From positions 15,196,501 to 15,260,500 of the forward strand of contig BSBN01000140.1 in NCBI GenBank assembly GCA_027924645.1: a stretch of DNA of 64,000 bases. Reading direction: 5' to 3'. The DNA is from Cunninghamia lanceolata (Eukaryota > Streptophyta > Pinopsida > Cupressales > Cupressaceae). Shown here one piece after another: positions 23,881 through 34,204 of the stretch (positions are counted from its first letter, which is position 1; every line of letters begins with the position of its first letter). The position numbers and the translations under genes were made by a program. The notes beneath the pieces are model-generated. The model saw only the letters and a list, made by a program, of their open reading frames with translations, was not told the DNA's origin and did not search any database.

Positions 23881-24813
23881 ATGCTATTAGAGTTTAGTCA
23901 TATGGGTAAACACATTGTGCTCAAGGCACTAAAGAATGAGATGACAGATGGGATAGCCAAGAGCATGTTCGTTTGCTCTACCATTGATGACTTCAAAGGT
24001 ATAAATAAGGATGTAGAAGTTAGTCTTGATTTTTTGAACTTTAACAGTAGTGATACGTCTCCATTTTCCCATGACATTGAGCATTCTAATCATTGGGATA
24101 TGAGTACTAATGATTCTACTTTGATTGGTAGACAAGTTGCATGCATTGGTCATGATAATTCAATTAATGCCACTCACTATAAGACTGATTTTAGACACTT
24201 TGGGGTAGCTGATATAAAACAATCCCAAAAGATGATTGATGGTTTTTTAGAGAGAGCAAAACAAGCCAAGTTGAGGGCTCAAAAAGCCAAACTTCATCTA
24301 CAACACATTTGTGACATTCACCATTCTTTAGACGACGATGAGCAAATGTTGCCTAATTCAAAAAGTTTAGTTGTTGTTGGTCATTTTCCTTATGGTGATG
24401 ATGATGCTGTTGATGACACTCTTAGTGGACTAGCCACTCAAGAGTTATCTTTTGTGAGTAATGACGACATCTACACTACACATTTGGGTTTATCACCAAC
24501 TCCTTATGATGTGGCATCAATTTATTTATTGATTGGTGACTTCATATTCTTGGATTCATCATGGGTTAGGGATTACCCCAATTGGATTCATATGACACTT
24601 CTAGTTTTCCCTTGGTCGACTTCAATTATTCAATTGCTTGGAAGTGTGTGGAGTCATGTCCATGGGTTGGACATGGAATGTGAGATGGATTCCTTAGGTT
24701 TGTATTGGTTTGATGATATCCTTGGTATCACCTACATTGCTGGTCTAAGTTATTACAACAAGATTTGGCGACCATTTGTGTGGGTTGTTTGGCACGTGAG
24801 AGTCCATAACTAA
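23881..24813 (+). CDS. Unrecognised 310-codon frame replacing pol in element B
   Basis: This is in the same phase as the protease. The first 22 residues (MLLEFSHMGKHIVLKALKN) still look like the gypsy protease-RT linker. From about residue 40 onward I recognise nothing. There is no RT, RNase H or integrase motif. Visible features are a charged stretch likely to be helical (FLERAKQAKLRAQKAKLHLQ, about residues 120-140), an acidic patch around DDDEQ and GDDDAVDD, and a Trp/Tyr-rich hydrophobic C-terminus (SSWVRDYPNW, YYNKIWRPFVWVVW). It stays open for 310 codons while the flanking gag and protease have stops. It could be a captured host sequence, a divergent accessory protein, or a chance frame. 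Confidence 0.5.
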   Translation: MLLEFSHMGKHIVLKALKNEMTDGIAKSMFVCSTIDDFKGINKDVEVSLDFLNFNSSDTSPFSHDIEHSNHWDMSTNDSTLIGRQVACIGHDNSINATHYKTDFRHFGVADIKQSQKMIDGFLERAKQAKLRAQKAKLHLQHICDIHHSLDDDEQMLPNSKSLVVVGHFPYGDDDAVDDTLSGLATQELSFVSNDDIYTTHLGLSPTPYDVASIYLLIGDFIFLDSSWVRDYPNWIHMTLLVFPWSTSIIQLLGSVWSHVHGLDMECEMDSLGLYWFDDILGITYIAGLSYYNKIWRPFVWVVWHVRVHN

Positions 24814-24897
24814 ATAGTCTTACTGATCTACTTACATGGATGGATTCTTCATGCTGATGGGATGAGATATTTCTATTGCAAGTATGGTTCTAAACCA
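24814..24897. other. Non-coding DNA before the nested solo LTR
   Basis: This short element B sequence lies between the unknown frame and the copia LTR. The rest of element B's 3' non-coding region resumes at 26217. No pol remnant is visible in either part. Confidence 0.5.
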
Positions 24898-26216
24898 TGT
24901 TGTTATTGATGTCAACATACTCCTATTATATTGATGTCAAGAATTGGATGAGGTATGTGTGGAGGATATTAAGAAAATTAGCCCCATCCAAAATAGAGAA
25001 GAACAGTGAAGATAGTGAAGTCCTATGAAGCAAAGATCCCAAATAGTTGAAGATCAGAGTATGCTCATCAAAGGGTTTGTAGATATGTGTCTGAAGGTTG
25101 TCCAGTCAAGATTTCAGAGGCCCTCATGAAGATCTGAAGAAGTTATGAGTATATGAGTAGAACTTGTTCCGACAGCTGTTTAGTGGTGACAGAGTGGCAC
25201 AAATAGGTCCAGTGGTATGTTTGGGAAGCTAACTTGAATTATCAACTCAATGGGCATATGGTTTGGAGGTCTGCAAGTGATCCTTCTAGTATGACAGAGA
25301 TGACTAGCTATGTTCTTGTGATTCCAGATGAAGATGGAAATGATTACAGTAAGCAGAAGTGGTGTAGATGTTCTTGGTGATTCAAGAAAGCTTGTGGAGG
25401 TCTCCAGATTGTGTCCAGTTCGTGTTGGTAGTCCACATTGAAGATTGAGCCTGTAATTGAAGATTTACCTCCAGGTAATGGTGTTCTTCCCAGTCCTGGC
25501 CGACCAGATGATTTAGACCTGTTGTGGATAATCTAGAAGATGTTTTGTGAGGCATGGCATGTTCGTCGAAGAAGATTAAAGTACCAGCTATGCATAGCCG
25601 ACAGTGTAGTAACTCGCATGAAGCTTTTGTAATAAGTCAAGTTGTATATTTGTAATTGCTCTGTAATAAAATAAGTATATGTTGTGTCGACTTTGATGAT
25701 CACTCCAAAGTTGATATCATGTATAAATAAGAATTGCGAAGTTATTCAAAATGTATCCAATGTGGTCATAATGAGGTGGTGGTAAGGAAGAGGAGCGAAA
25801 TAACATAGCAGAGGTATTGAACTTCAATGGAACTGATTCAAGCATAGTAAAGATGCTAACTTCTAGTTCAAGTTGGTAATATTTATTTTCTTCTGTAGAC
25901 AATGAGCCTCTTGTAGGTAGTGTGCCTCTTGTGAGCAGTGTGCTCAGGCAGTAAGCCCTAATTGGCAGGTGCCATTTTTATTTCTCATATTCTTTTAACA
26001 TAGAATAAAATCTTGGGTTAGTCACCCCATGGTTTTTCCCTTAACCAGGTTTTCCACGTTAAAATATTGGTGTTATTTGTGTTGACTTTCTTTCTAATCT
26101 TAAATTATAATCTTTGATATGCTATTGAAATATAAGAATGTTTTAAATAAATACGGAACAAAATTTTGTGACAACTGATTCACCCCCCCTCTCAGTTGTC
26201 TATCCTTGAATCAACA
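24898..26216 (+). mobile_element. Probable copia solo LTR inside element B
   Basis: About 1.32 kb starts TGTTGTTATTGATGTCAACA and ends CTATCCTTGAATCAACA. Several copia LTR hallmarks occur in the expected order: a TATA box (25722), an AATAAAAT signal near 25664, GGTTTTCCACGTTAAAA near 26047, and a C-run with CTCAGTTG just before the end. No coding sequence and no second copy are present, so it reads as a solo LTR. I could not find a matching target duplication, so the exact ends are uncertain. Confidence 0.55.
25722..25729 (+). promoter_or_regulatory. TATA box of the nested copia LTR
   Basis: TATAAATA lies in the middle of the solo LTR. Its position relative to the CCACGTTAAAA block further downstream fits the U3/R border of a copia LTR. 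Confidence 0.5.
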
Positions 26217-26534
26217 ATTTCTTCTTCATCTCTTACAGAAGGTTCTATATTTTTTTATGGGATCTAGGTATTGATTTGATTGGTGCATTATTTCACATGG
26301 ATTTCATTGAGGTTGATTCATGGCTTGTGGTATGATAATGGTTACATCAGAGTGGAGCAGCAGGTATGTTGGTAGGATGCACACATTTTTGAGATGATAT
26401 CTTTTGTCATTTGTTCATCTATATTGTGTTGTTGACATGTGTAACCACTTGGGTTATCATTGCATGGAGACTCTTGTCATTGGACAATAATTTTCAGTAT
26501 GTAGATTTGTTATTGCTTGACGGAAAGCAATGCC

Positions 26535-26547
26535 AGGAAGGGAGGAC
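26535..26547 (+). other. Element B polypurine tract
   Basis: AGGAAGGGAGGAC directly abuts the TG of the 3' LTR at 26548. It is the expected primer for plus-strand DNA synthesis and fixes the element's orientation. Confidence 0.9.
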
Positions 26548-28213
26548 TGTAATGTCCCCATTTTGATGAACATCAGAGTTCAAAAGATTGGCCTATTATC
26601 ATTGGTTCCCCATAGGCTAATGTGGTGATTAGGGGGCCCTTTGAGGGTGATTCAGGGTTATTCAGTTGACCCTTTGCGTGTATATTTCAGTACTTTCCTT
26701 CTCACTACATCAGTTTATTTGTGGTTTGTCTTCTATAGGTCTTTTAGGCTCATTTTATACACACTTACTATTTTTAGTAAGTCACTTGGACATTTCGGTC
26801 TATACTTACTATTTATGGAAAGTCATCTAGATGGTCAGAAGGCACCACGGTTATATCCAAGAAGTTGGCAGGATCAGTTGTTGGTTTGATATTCTGCATT
26901 CAATGGAGTTTAATGATTTAATTTAAGTAATTAAGTCTAATCTAGCATTGACTTTGATATAACTAATTAAATTAAATATCTTTATGATTAAAGGGGATAG
27001 AAGGGGTCAAGTGTGGATTTAATATATTAATGTCATAAAGTATTTAATTATTATGCCAAATAGGGTGCCAGCATATGGAGGTATAAGGATATTAGGTGAC
27101 TTTATAATGATGTCAATGACAAATTATAAAGTAAGGCCACTTTTGAGGGGAAAAATAAATTAAAAGAGGAATAAAATAAAGTATTACTTTTGAAAGGAAA
27201 ATGAAATATAAAAGGAGGAAAAAGTGCAATGAGGATTCATTCTTGATATGTTATTTTGAAAGAAACTTTTCCTTGAGATCTTGAGAACTTTGGCTTGCAA
27301 GTTCAGTAAACCCTAGGATGAAAACTCTAGAGGTTTTAGCTATTTGGATTGAAACCTAGATCAACCCACTTGGTGAATTCATCTCAAGATTTATAGTTGC
27401 ATTAAATTGTTTAATATTTGTGGAGATTCAGAGCCATATCTTTGCAAATTTCGTCATAGAGCTTCAAAGATTGACCTTGATGTTGCTAGGGTTTGAAATG
27501 TTCAATTTGCAGGTTTATGACAGCGAGGTTTTATTGGAGATTTTTGGATTTCATGTTGGTATTTTGGTGTGCATGTTTGAGGAGTGATGGATTTTGTTGT
27601 TGTGATGCAAATAATCCATCTGGGTATTGGAGATTTAGCTTGCATATTGGTATTTCGGTGTGTATGTTTGAGTAGTGATGGATTTTGATGTTGTGATGCA
27701 AATAATCCATCTGGATAGTTGATCTTTACAGATTTGAGCTATTGGGTGTTGTTGTAATTTTTAGTTTTAGCTAGGGTTTGACTTGGGTGCTCACAGAAAT
27801 CAGTTTTAGTATATGGGTATTGATGCAAAATGACTTCCATGAGGTTGGAATAACATATGCACTTCTGGGTATTCTTCATTTCACTATATGATTCCAGAAA
27901 TTATCGATCTTCCTCTCTTGTCAACTCAAAATTTGTAGCAGCAAACTCAGAGATGAAAAAAGATGCAAAATATGCATTTCGGTATGTGTTTCCAAGTTTG
28001 CAATGTGTTCATTTTTATTTCTAGTTGATTGTTCATCAATTATTTCATGTTTTTATGGCAATCTCTCTCTCAAAAACACACATGCAATTTTGAAATTGAA
28101 ACCCTTTCTACACTTTCTGTCTAGTCTAAAAGATCAAATTAATAAAAAATACAAAAACACACTAAAAAGACAAAAAAAAAAAAAATTATAGCAGAATAGG
28201 TCAGCATATTACA
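26548..28213 (+). repeat. Element B 3' LTR
   Basis: This 1666-bp partner of 20382-22045 is followed immediately by the target duplication AGGTT. Confidence 0.95.
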
Positions 28214-28232
28214 AGGTTCTTGCAAATTTAGA

Positions 28233-28652
28233 GTTTTGATACCATGTTGGAGTTTGATATTTGATCCTCACAGCCCAATAGATCCTAGAAAACAAGGATA
28301 CACCTTCTACAAGAGATTTTTGATAAAGCCAAAATATGCAATATATTCATACAATATGTGTGAATTTAAAAAACTTACAATTTACATAAGAACCCGTAAT
28401 TATATAGAAAAGAGGTGACATGAGAAGGTACTTGTGAACTTGAACCACCTTGCATGCACATAGGACAAGTGTGATAAATTTGTCATGTGTGGATGAGATA
28501 AGTGTCTTAAAAGGTGATGACACATGTCTCAACCATATGAGGTGAGACAAAAAGGTGAAAGTCTCTACATAGAGACCTAACAAATGTGAATAGGACTCTC
28601 CTAAATAAACTATAAGCTAACTAGTTGGATAATATCCTTATTTACACTAACA
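28233..28652 (-). repeat. Putative minus-strand copia LTR with primer site
   Basis: On the minus strand a segment runs from TGTTAGTGTAAATAAGG (from 28652) to CTCCAACA (28245). It is followed at once by TGGTATCAAAAC (28244-28233), which resembles the initiator-Met tRNA primer site. This gives a 408-bp LTR whose internal region would lie to the left, beyond the element B insertion. There is no second copy in the window, so this is an inference from ends and primer motif. Confidence 0.4.
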
Positions 28653-30900
28653 AGAAATGCTACTTAAATCCTTGATGAATTATTATTTTTCATACTTTAT
28701 GTGCTTAAAAAAGACTCCTCTTACCCTCTCTACATTGTATCTATTTCAATCCAGTAATTTTAGTCTTCCATAGGCATTTATATATAAACAAAATAAAATA
28801 AAATATAGTCGTTTTACCTTTTTTAAACTACCTCTTGGAACATAGTCTTTGACTAAAATTTTGGACAACGATATGGGTCACTATAGTTGGCTCTCCACAT
28901 AAGAAAAAGATATTGCAAAATAATCCATTTTTTCACGTGATCTAGAGTATGAGCCATTATGATTGGAGGAGCGTCTATCTTCAAATTTCCTTTTTCTTTT
29001 ACGGTGGTACGGATAGACAATTGGTCGAAATTTCTTGGGCCAACTCGAATTTGCTATATTTGACATAGAAAATTGACCTTTTTCATGGTCGGATATCCTC
29101 TTGAGCCTTCAAATCACACAATATTAGTTTGTGTAGATATTTAATTTAAATATATTATTAATAAAATATATCTTACTTCTACGTCATTACTTAATTTACT
29201 TTGTTGATTATTAAACGATAGAAATGGAAGTGCGGTTCTACTTTAGTGGAAAGCACACGGGTTCAATGATTTGATCAATTCTTTTGAACCGTTCATAAAT
29301 TTTTAAATTTTGATTTTTTAGTGTGATGTCGACTTTTATCTTGTTGGAGTGTTGTGATTGTCATAAACGGCGGGAATATAAGATATTGATTTAGATTTAC
29401 ATTTTAAAATATTCTAAAATTTTTAGAGGTGTATCTTGTTGAAGTCGGGATTATGTCATATGACATAATCTTGGTGTAGCATGTGTCATGCAATCTAGTT
29501 TGATTGATTTTACATTGTCTATTGCAAATGCAATTCTGAGCAACTCTCTCACCCTTTATGTACATATCATGAGGAAAATGAGGTGCTGGGAAGTATGTTG
29601 TGGCTTACTACTAGCAATTGCACTATAGTGTGCAATGGGTACACCGTGGAAAGTTGAAGTGACCTAAATTTGATGGTTACGCTGAATTGTTTAGAACCAT
29701 TAAATTATTGGAACATGCTGAAATAAACTGTACTATGATTAGTGGGGACAATGCCCATCACATACCTGAATCCTAAGAATATAAAAGCAATACCTAATTT
29801 TTAAGGAGGATTTAAGGAAAATTTGGGCATGAAATGGTAGATGAAAATTATCCCATAAACAAACATTATGAAAAGTGTATTTAAGGATGAGAAACATTAT
29901 GAACAATCTATGAAAATGTAACAAAAAATTTATCAAAAGGTAGATTGTAGTTTGTTCTTTTTTCTTTTTAATATTGATGGGAGTGAGTGCATTTGAGATG
30001 TCTTTTCTTAATTATGACATCCTTGGCAATGGCCAGCAGTTGAATTTCCATTAGCAATTTTTGTAGCATTGTTACTTATGGTTCTCACTTACCTCACATA
30101 CGCCTAGTTAACTTCACCATGTGCTTGTCACCTCTACTTGAAATACAAAACACCACAAATGATCCGATCTTGTGTGGTTGTAAGAAAGTTTTAAGCACAG
30201 TTGGCAAAAGTTCTATACTTTGCAAGGCTTCACCTTTTGTCCATCATTTATTGCCTCATCAAGCCAAGTTGGAAAGAAAGAAAAAATAAACATAGAAGCC
30301 AATTAGAAGTTGTCAATAAGTTGTTCCAGTAGGTTGGTGTATGGTGGTGGATTTGGTTTGGCTGCTACATAGCCCCTAATGAGTCAGAAACTACAGACTG
30401 AAGATTATACGTCCAAGAAACCTAAAACCTAATAATGAACCCACATATGTAGTATGTAGTATTGGCGATTGTATGTATGAAATTGTAGGAAACATATTTT
30501 AGTTTATATGCTAGGAAAACAAAGAGGTAATGGGAATTTGACATTCTTTTTATTTTGGAGAAATAATAGGACTCTTTAAGTTGACAAAACTTGCCTTTAC
30601 CATAGGCCACAAATTTAGATTTGTGGCATGAAATTTACATCAAGAAAGAGTACAGAAATATATATTTTTCAATTTCTAATCTTCAATCCAAAGTTGCATT
30701 TTGAGTAAAATCCAGTTACAACTATGACAACTTTTGTTTTCATTTTTTTATCCACAGTCAAATTTTGTAGGCCAGTAAGAAAAAAGTCTCATTCTTAACA
30801 ATCTAAGGACAAATTTAACAAGAAGAGCACCATTCCATAAATACATAATAAATTTCCATATATGTGTCAAAAGGAAAAGTAGTGATCAATTAGTAACAAG
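28653..30900. other. Gene-free stretch
   Basis: 2.2 kb of AT-rich sequence contains no recognisable coding region or repeat family. A perfect 22-bp palindrome lies at 29449-29470 (GATTATGTCAT and its complement). Confidence 0.6.
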
Positions 30901-30911
30901 ATATTGGCTAG

Positions 30912-31620
30912 TTGATTTTGTCTTTGAATTGGTTTTGTTCTGAAAGCCTTGTAGATCGTGACATTGGTGCCCAAGAGACTTGCCACCTTCTGCAAAAACT
31001 ACCCCTCTCCATATCTAGCAGACCATTTGTTTGTTTGAATGTTAGCCAAAAATATTACCAACGTGTTACAATCTCAAACACATCCACTATCCCCTCCCCT
31101 ACTTTCATTAACTCATACATGGTGCGACCTATGGAGCTAGGTGCTCTATCACTCATTGAAATGACACAGAAATGGACCTTCAAAGCATCACACAAAAACT
31201 ACCAATGGAGAGAGCACTCCACATCAGCCATTGTCCGTGTAATCCCACGGTTCACTGCTATGCCAGCAAAAGATGACAGGTATTTTTAAGCATTCTGCTA
31301 GAGTGAACTACTACTCTACCACCTGTTTCATAACATTCATGATGATATTGGCATATCAGCACCACAAATTATTATAAATTGGGAAAGATTCTCATAAAAC
31401 TTCCATTCGTGGCATGTGCATCGCACACCAACTGATCCACTATCAGATACCGATGATGGTGGTCCTTCAGCTAATGAATATGTCATGGAAGATGACTTGA
31501 TCTCTCTTGTAAGTTCCAAGGGGCTTTATAACGACATGCAAGAGATGTCCCCTTCCTCTGCAAGCATGTTAGTTGGGTACATTTTGTATGGCATTGCAAA
31601 TGATTGACCAATTCATTGTA
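30912..31620 (+). pseudogene. Helitron Rep, region after the nuclease (inverted)
   Basis: SLVDRDIGAQETCHLLQKLP, SRPFVCLNVSQKYYQRV, then SYMVRPMELGALSLIEM and AIVRVIPRF (30945-31265) match the segment of Helitron Rep that follows the catalytic tyrosines. After a stop at 31287 the next conserved acidic part is seen as HRTPTDPLSDTDDGG (about 31419-31460) in another frame. The orientation is opposite to the N-terminal piece. The tyrosine motif (Y-x3-K-Y) that should sit just upstream of DRDIGAQE is missing at the break near 30.87-30.91 kb. Confidence 0.8.
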
Positions 31621-33610
31621 ATCAGTGGAAGGGCTAGTTGCTATTATCATTCTTGTGTCCATCAAGCAAGGGTCATCCAAGATATTTCGACGAAAATTTT
31701 GGTTCCTGAGTTGAAGACTGCGTGGGTTCCAGGCAAAGACATATCTATCGATAGAGTTAATTGTTCTTTATACAGATTGAAGGTTGTTCCATTGTAATTT
31801 TCTAATGTCAGGTGCTTCTTGGAGCTAGAGGAAACCATGAATATGTGTAGATCTTCTATGTTGCCATTTGTACCTAGATTTGAGAGTTTGTTAGCAAGAA
31901 ATAAGGAAAAAAAACAAGTGATTTTGGTAAGTAGAAGCCATATACTTGTACCAGTAGTCACTCGTACCAAGTAGTTTCTCCAAGACCTCATCACGAAATG
32001 TTGTAAATCTATGGTGCATGTAGAGTGCAGCAAGGTGTGGATTGTGAATTATATTTTGTACCCTCCGTCTGGAAGCCTCTGAAGGATCTGTAGGAATGGT
32101 AGTTGGCATAATGCAATGTAAGTCAGGCCATTTTGTATTTGCTCCACTTAAGGTGAAGAAGAGTGCTGGGCAACCAATTTGAATGACCATGTCAGAAAGC
32201 TCCCCTCTACATTTATTCCAAAATGGTCGTGTGCAACGAAGTGCTGAGCTAAAGCGCATGAGTTGATCGGTGAGCCTTTCATTAGGTAGGTCCTTCAATC
32301 TTTGGTGGAGGTCAGCAATTGTTGTCGAAAGTGTATCATTTACCTGTTTGTTAACAAATACCAATGTTGTGGCTTGGCTATGATGGCACATAATTATGTT
32401 GAGAAAGAAATATCTGAAGTGCGGGTGCTGGCCAAATCTATTGTCATGATATCTTAGTAGATGAAGAGCATATTCATGTAGCTTAACTTCTTTCATATGA
32501 TGTTGCTTGAAGGTGGCTGCGCTAGTTGGAAACAGAGTGGGGAATGCCATTGCAAACAAGCCTTCAGTGGTGTATTCATTTATTGGCGAGGAAGAAATGG
32601 GAGGCCATTCTATAGCAGGAGCTTGTCGTCCATTCCCTAGTTGTAAGTAGGCTCTCACTTCATCCATTTCTCTACATGACGGTGGTAGGTTTGCTACAAA
32701 TGAGGTTGTACTTTCAATTATTTCAGCTTCATCAAAATTTGTTTGTAGGGACTCTAGATTTGTGGGAATAGGATTAGAAGTTGTTGCATATATAAGTTCT
32801 GAAATATCAGTGGATTCATGAGGCAAAGATGACAATGCATGGTCATTCAACTGCACATCTTTGTAGTATGGATCATTTTGGAGCTTATATGTCAATGCCT
32901 CATGAACACGTGACCTACTAACATAGAAGCTATACTTTTTTGTTGTTCAACATTTTGTGTGTTTACTATAATGATGTCTAGTTCATCTATATGCCTAGGC
33001 AAGGAGGTTGCTATGCTAGAAATATCTTGTGGAAAGCAGATAGTGTGACCACTATATTTTAGTTACCCCCCCATGCACATGTTACTTGAAGAACTGGGCT
33101 AACTCTTGCTATCAACATCTCCTCGATTTGACTTAGTTTTTGCAAACAAGCAGGTTGATCACCAGGGTCCATGTTGTTCCACTTAGAGAAGTGATGGCCA
33201 TTTTTTTCTGAAATGCATCTATAACAAGTAGGGACTCCATTTGATTGCCTAGTTTTAATGCCTGGATATTTTGCCATGCAAACTAAGCATGTTGACATTT
33301 TTGAGAGGCTATCCAATCTTGACCTAAAATTTTCTCTAGCAGTGTAATAATTTTTAGGGAAACATAGAGGAGGACAAAGCTGGGTAGATGGGGTGGGGTG
33401 TATGCCATATTGTGACTAAGGGGCAAGTGTTTGAAGGTGCAGGATGTTGTTGGAAGGAGATAGTGTTGATGCCGAGGCCTCATTCTGAAGGATATGTTTG
33501 TTTTGTTGTCTTCTTTTGTTAATATTAGCTTTCCTTGCATGATATTATATATGCTGCATTTCATGTGTACGAGTTTGCTTCGCTAGCATCCTTGCATCTT
33601 CTACTTCCAT
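31480..33610 (-). pseudogene. Helitron Rep N-terminus and HUH nuclease
   Basis: This is the minus-strand Rep start, MEVEDARMLAKQTRTHEMQH at 33610. The zinc-finger-like segment is TCLVCMAKYPGIK ... PTCYRCI (33290-33210), then the Helitron signature NNMDPGDQPACLQKLSQIEE (near 33170-33120). The longest open part (32895-31891) covers EGLFAMAFPTLFPT, ALHLLRYHDNRFGQHPHFRY and SRRRVQNIIHNPHLAALYM. The frame breaks after GTSDYWYKY. The HUH metal-binding motif HIHGF is readable in another frame at 31845-31831, followed by DDPCLMDTR and GTSLACRYKAPWNLQ to about 31490. Several stops and shifts make it a pseudogene. Confidence 0.88.
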
Positions 33611-34204
33611 TGTAGGGAATCTTGAAGATTTGAGGGTTTTGAACTATCTGTACATCATGCACATGCAAATATATATCACATTTTGAAGCATGAGAATTAA
33701 AGATATAAAAGTATGCACAAGCAATACTGTAACATGGCAATTGACATTAATGTGTACAAAATATAAGAAACCAATAACAAGGTAATAAACATAATGGAAT
33801 TGTGTTTCTTCAAAGAGAACTTTATAATCATTATAGACAATTGAAGAAGGCAATACATTGTAGAAAGCTAACCATGCATATAGGAAAAATAGGGGAACAT
33901 ATCCCTATATATGTTTATATGAATCTACCCATCTTTGTAAAAAAGGAAACATACAATAGTTAGAAGTGAGCTTTACATTGTTTGAGGTACATAACATCAG
34001 AGGAGCCATACAAATCCTTATGTTATTGTATAAAAAATGAGTGTAATTGTGCATGTTTTAATTGAGTTGAATGGTCGTAACAACCATGCTGTGTGTTTCT
34101 TGTCCAGAAAATGAATTCATCTTGATAGAAAGATTAAGCAGGAATTGGCAACCAACAACACAATCTAAAATTTGTTTGGCTCTACTAGGCTCTGCTAGGA
34201 GAAG

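Larger units (their letters stand above)
20382..28213 (+). mobile_element. Gypsy element B, gag-protease only, complete borders
   Basis: A 7.8-kb LTR retrotransposon has every boundary visible. LTRs are at 20382-22045 and 26548-28213 (both TGTAATGTC...ATTACA). The target-site duplication AGGTT is perfect (20377-20381 and 28214-28218). The primer site begins two bases after the 5' LTR, and a polypurine tract lies directly before the 3' LTR. Coding capacity is gag and protease followed by an unrecognised frame. No RT, RNase H or integrase motif is present in the roughly 2.7 kb between protease and 3' LTR, of which about 1.3 kb is a nested copia LTR. It is therefore a non-autonomous or internally replaced gypsy element. 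Confidence 0.93.
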
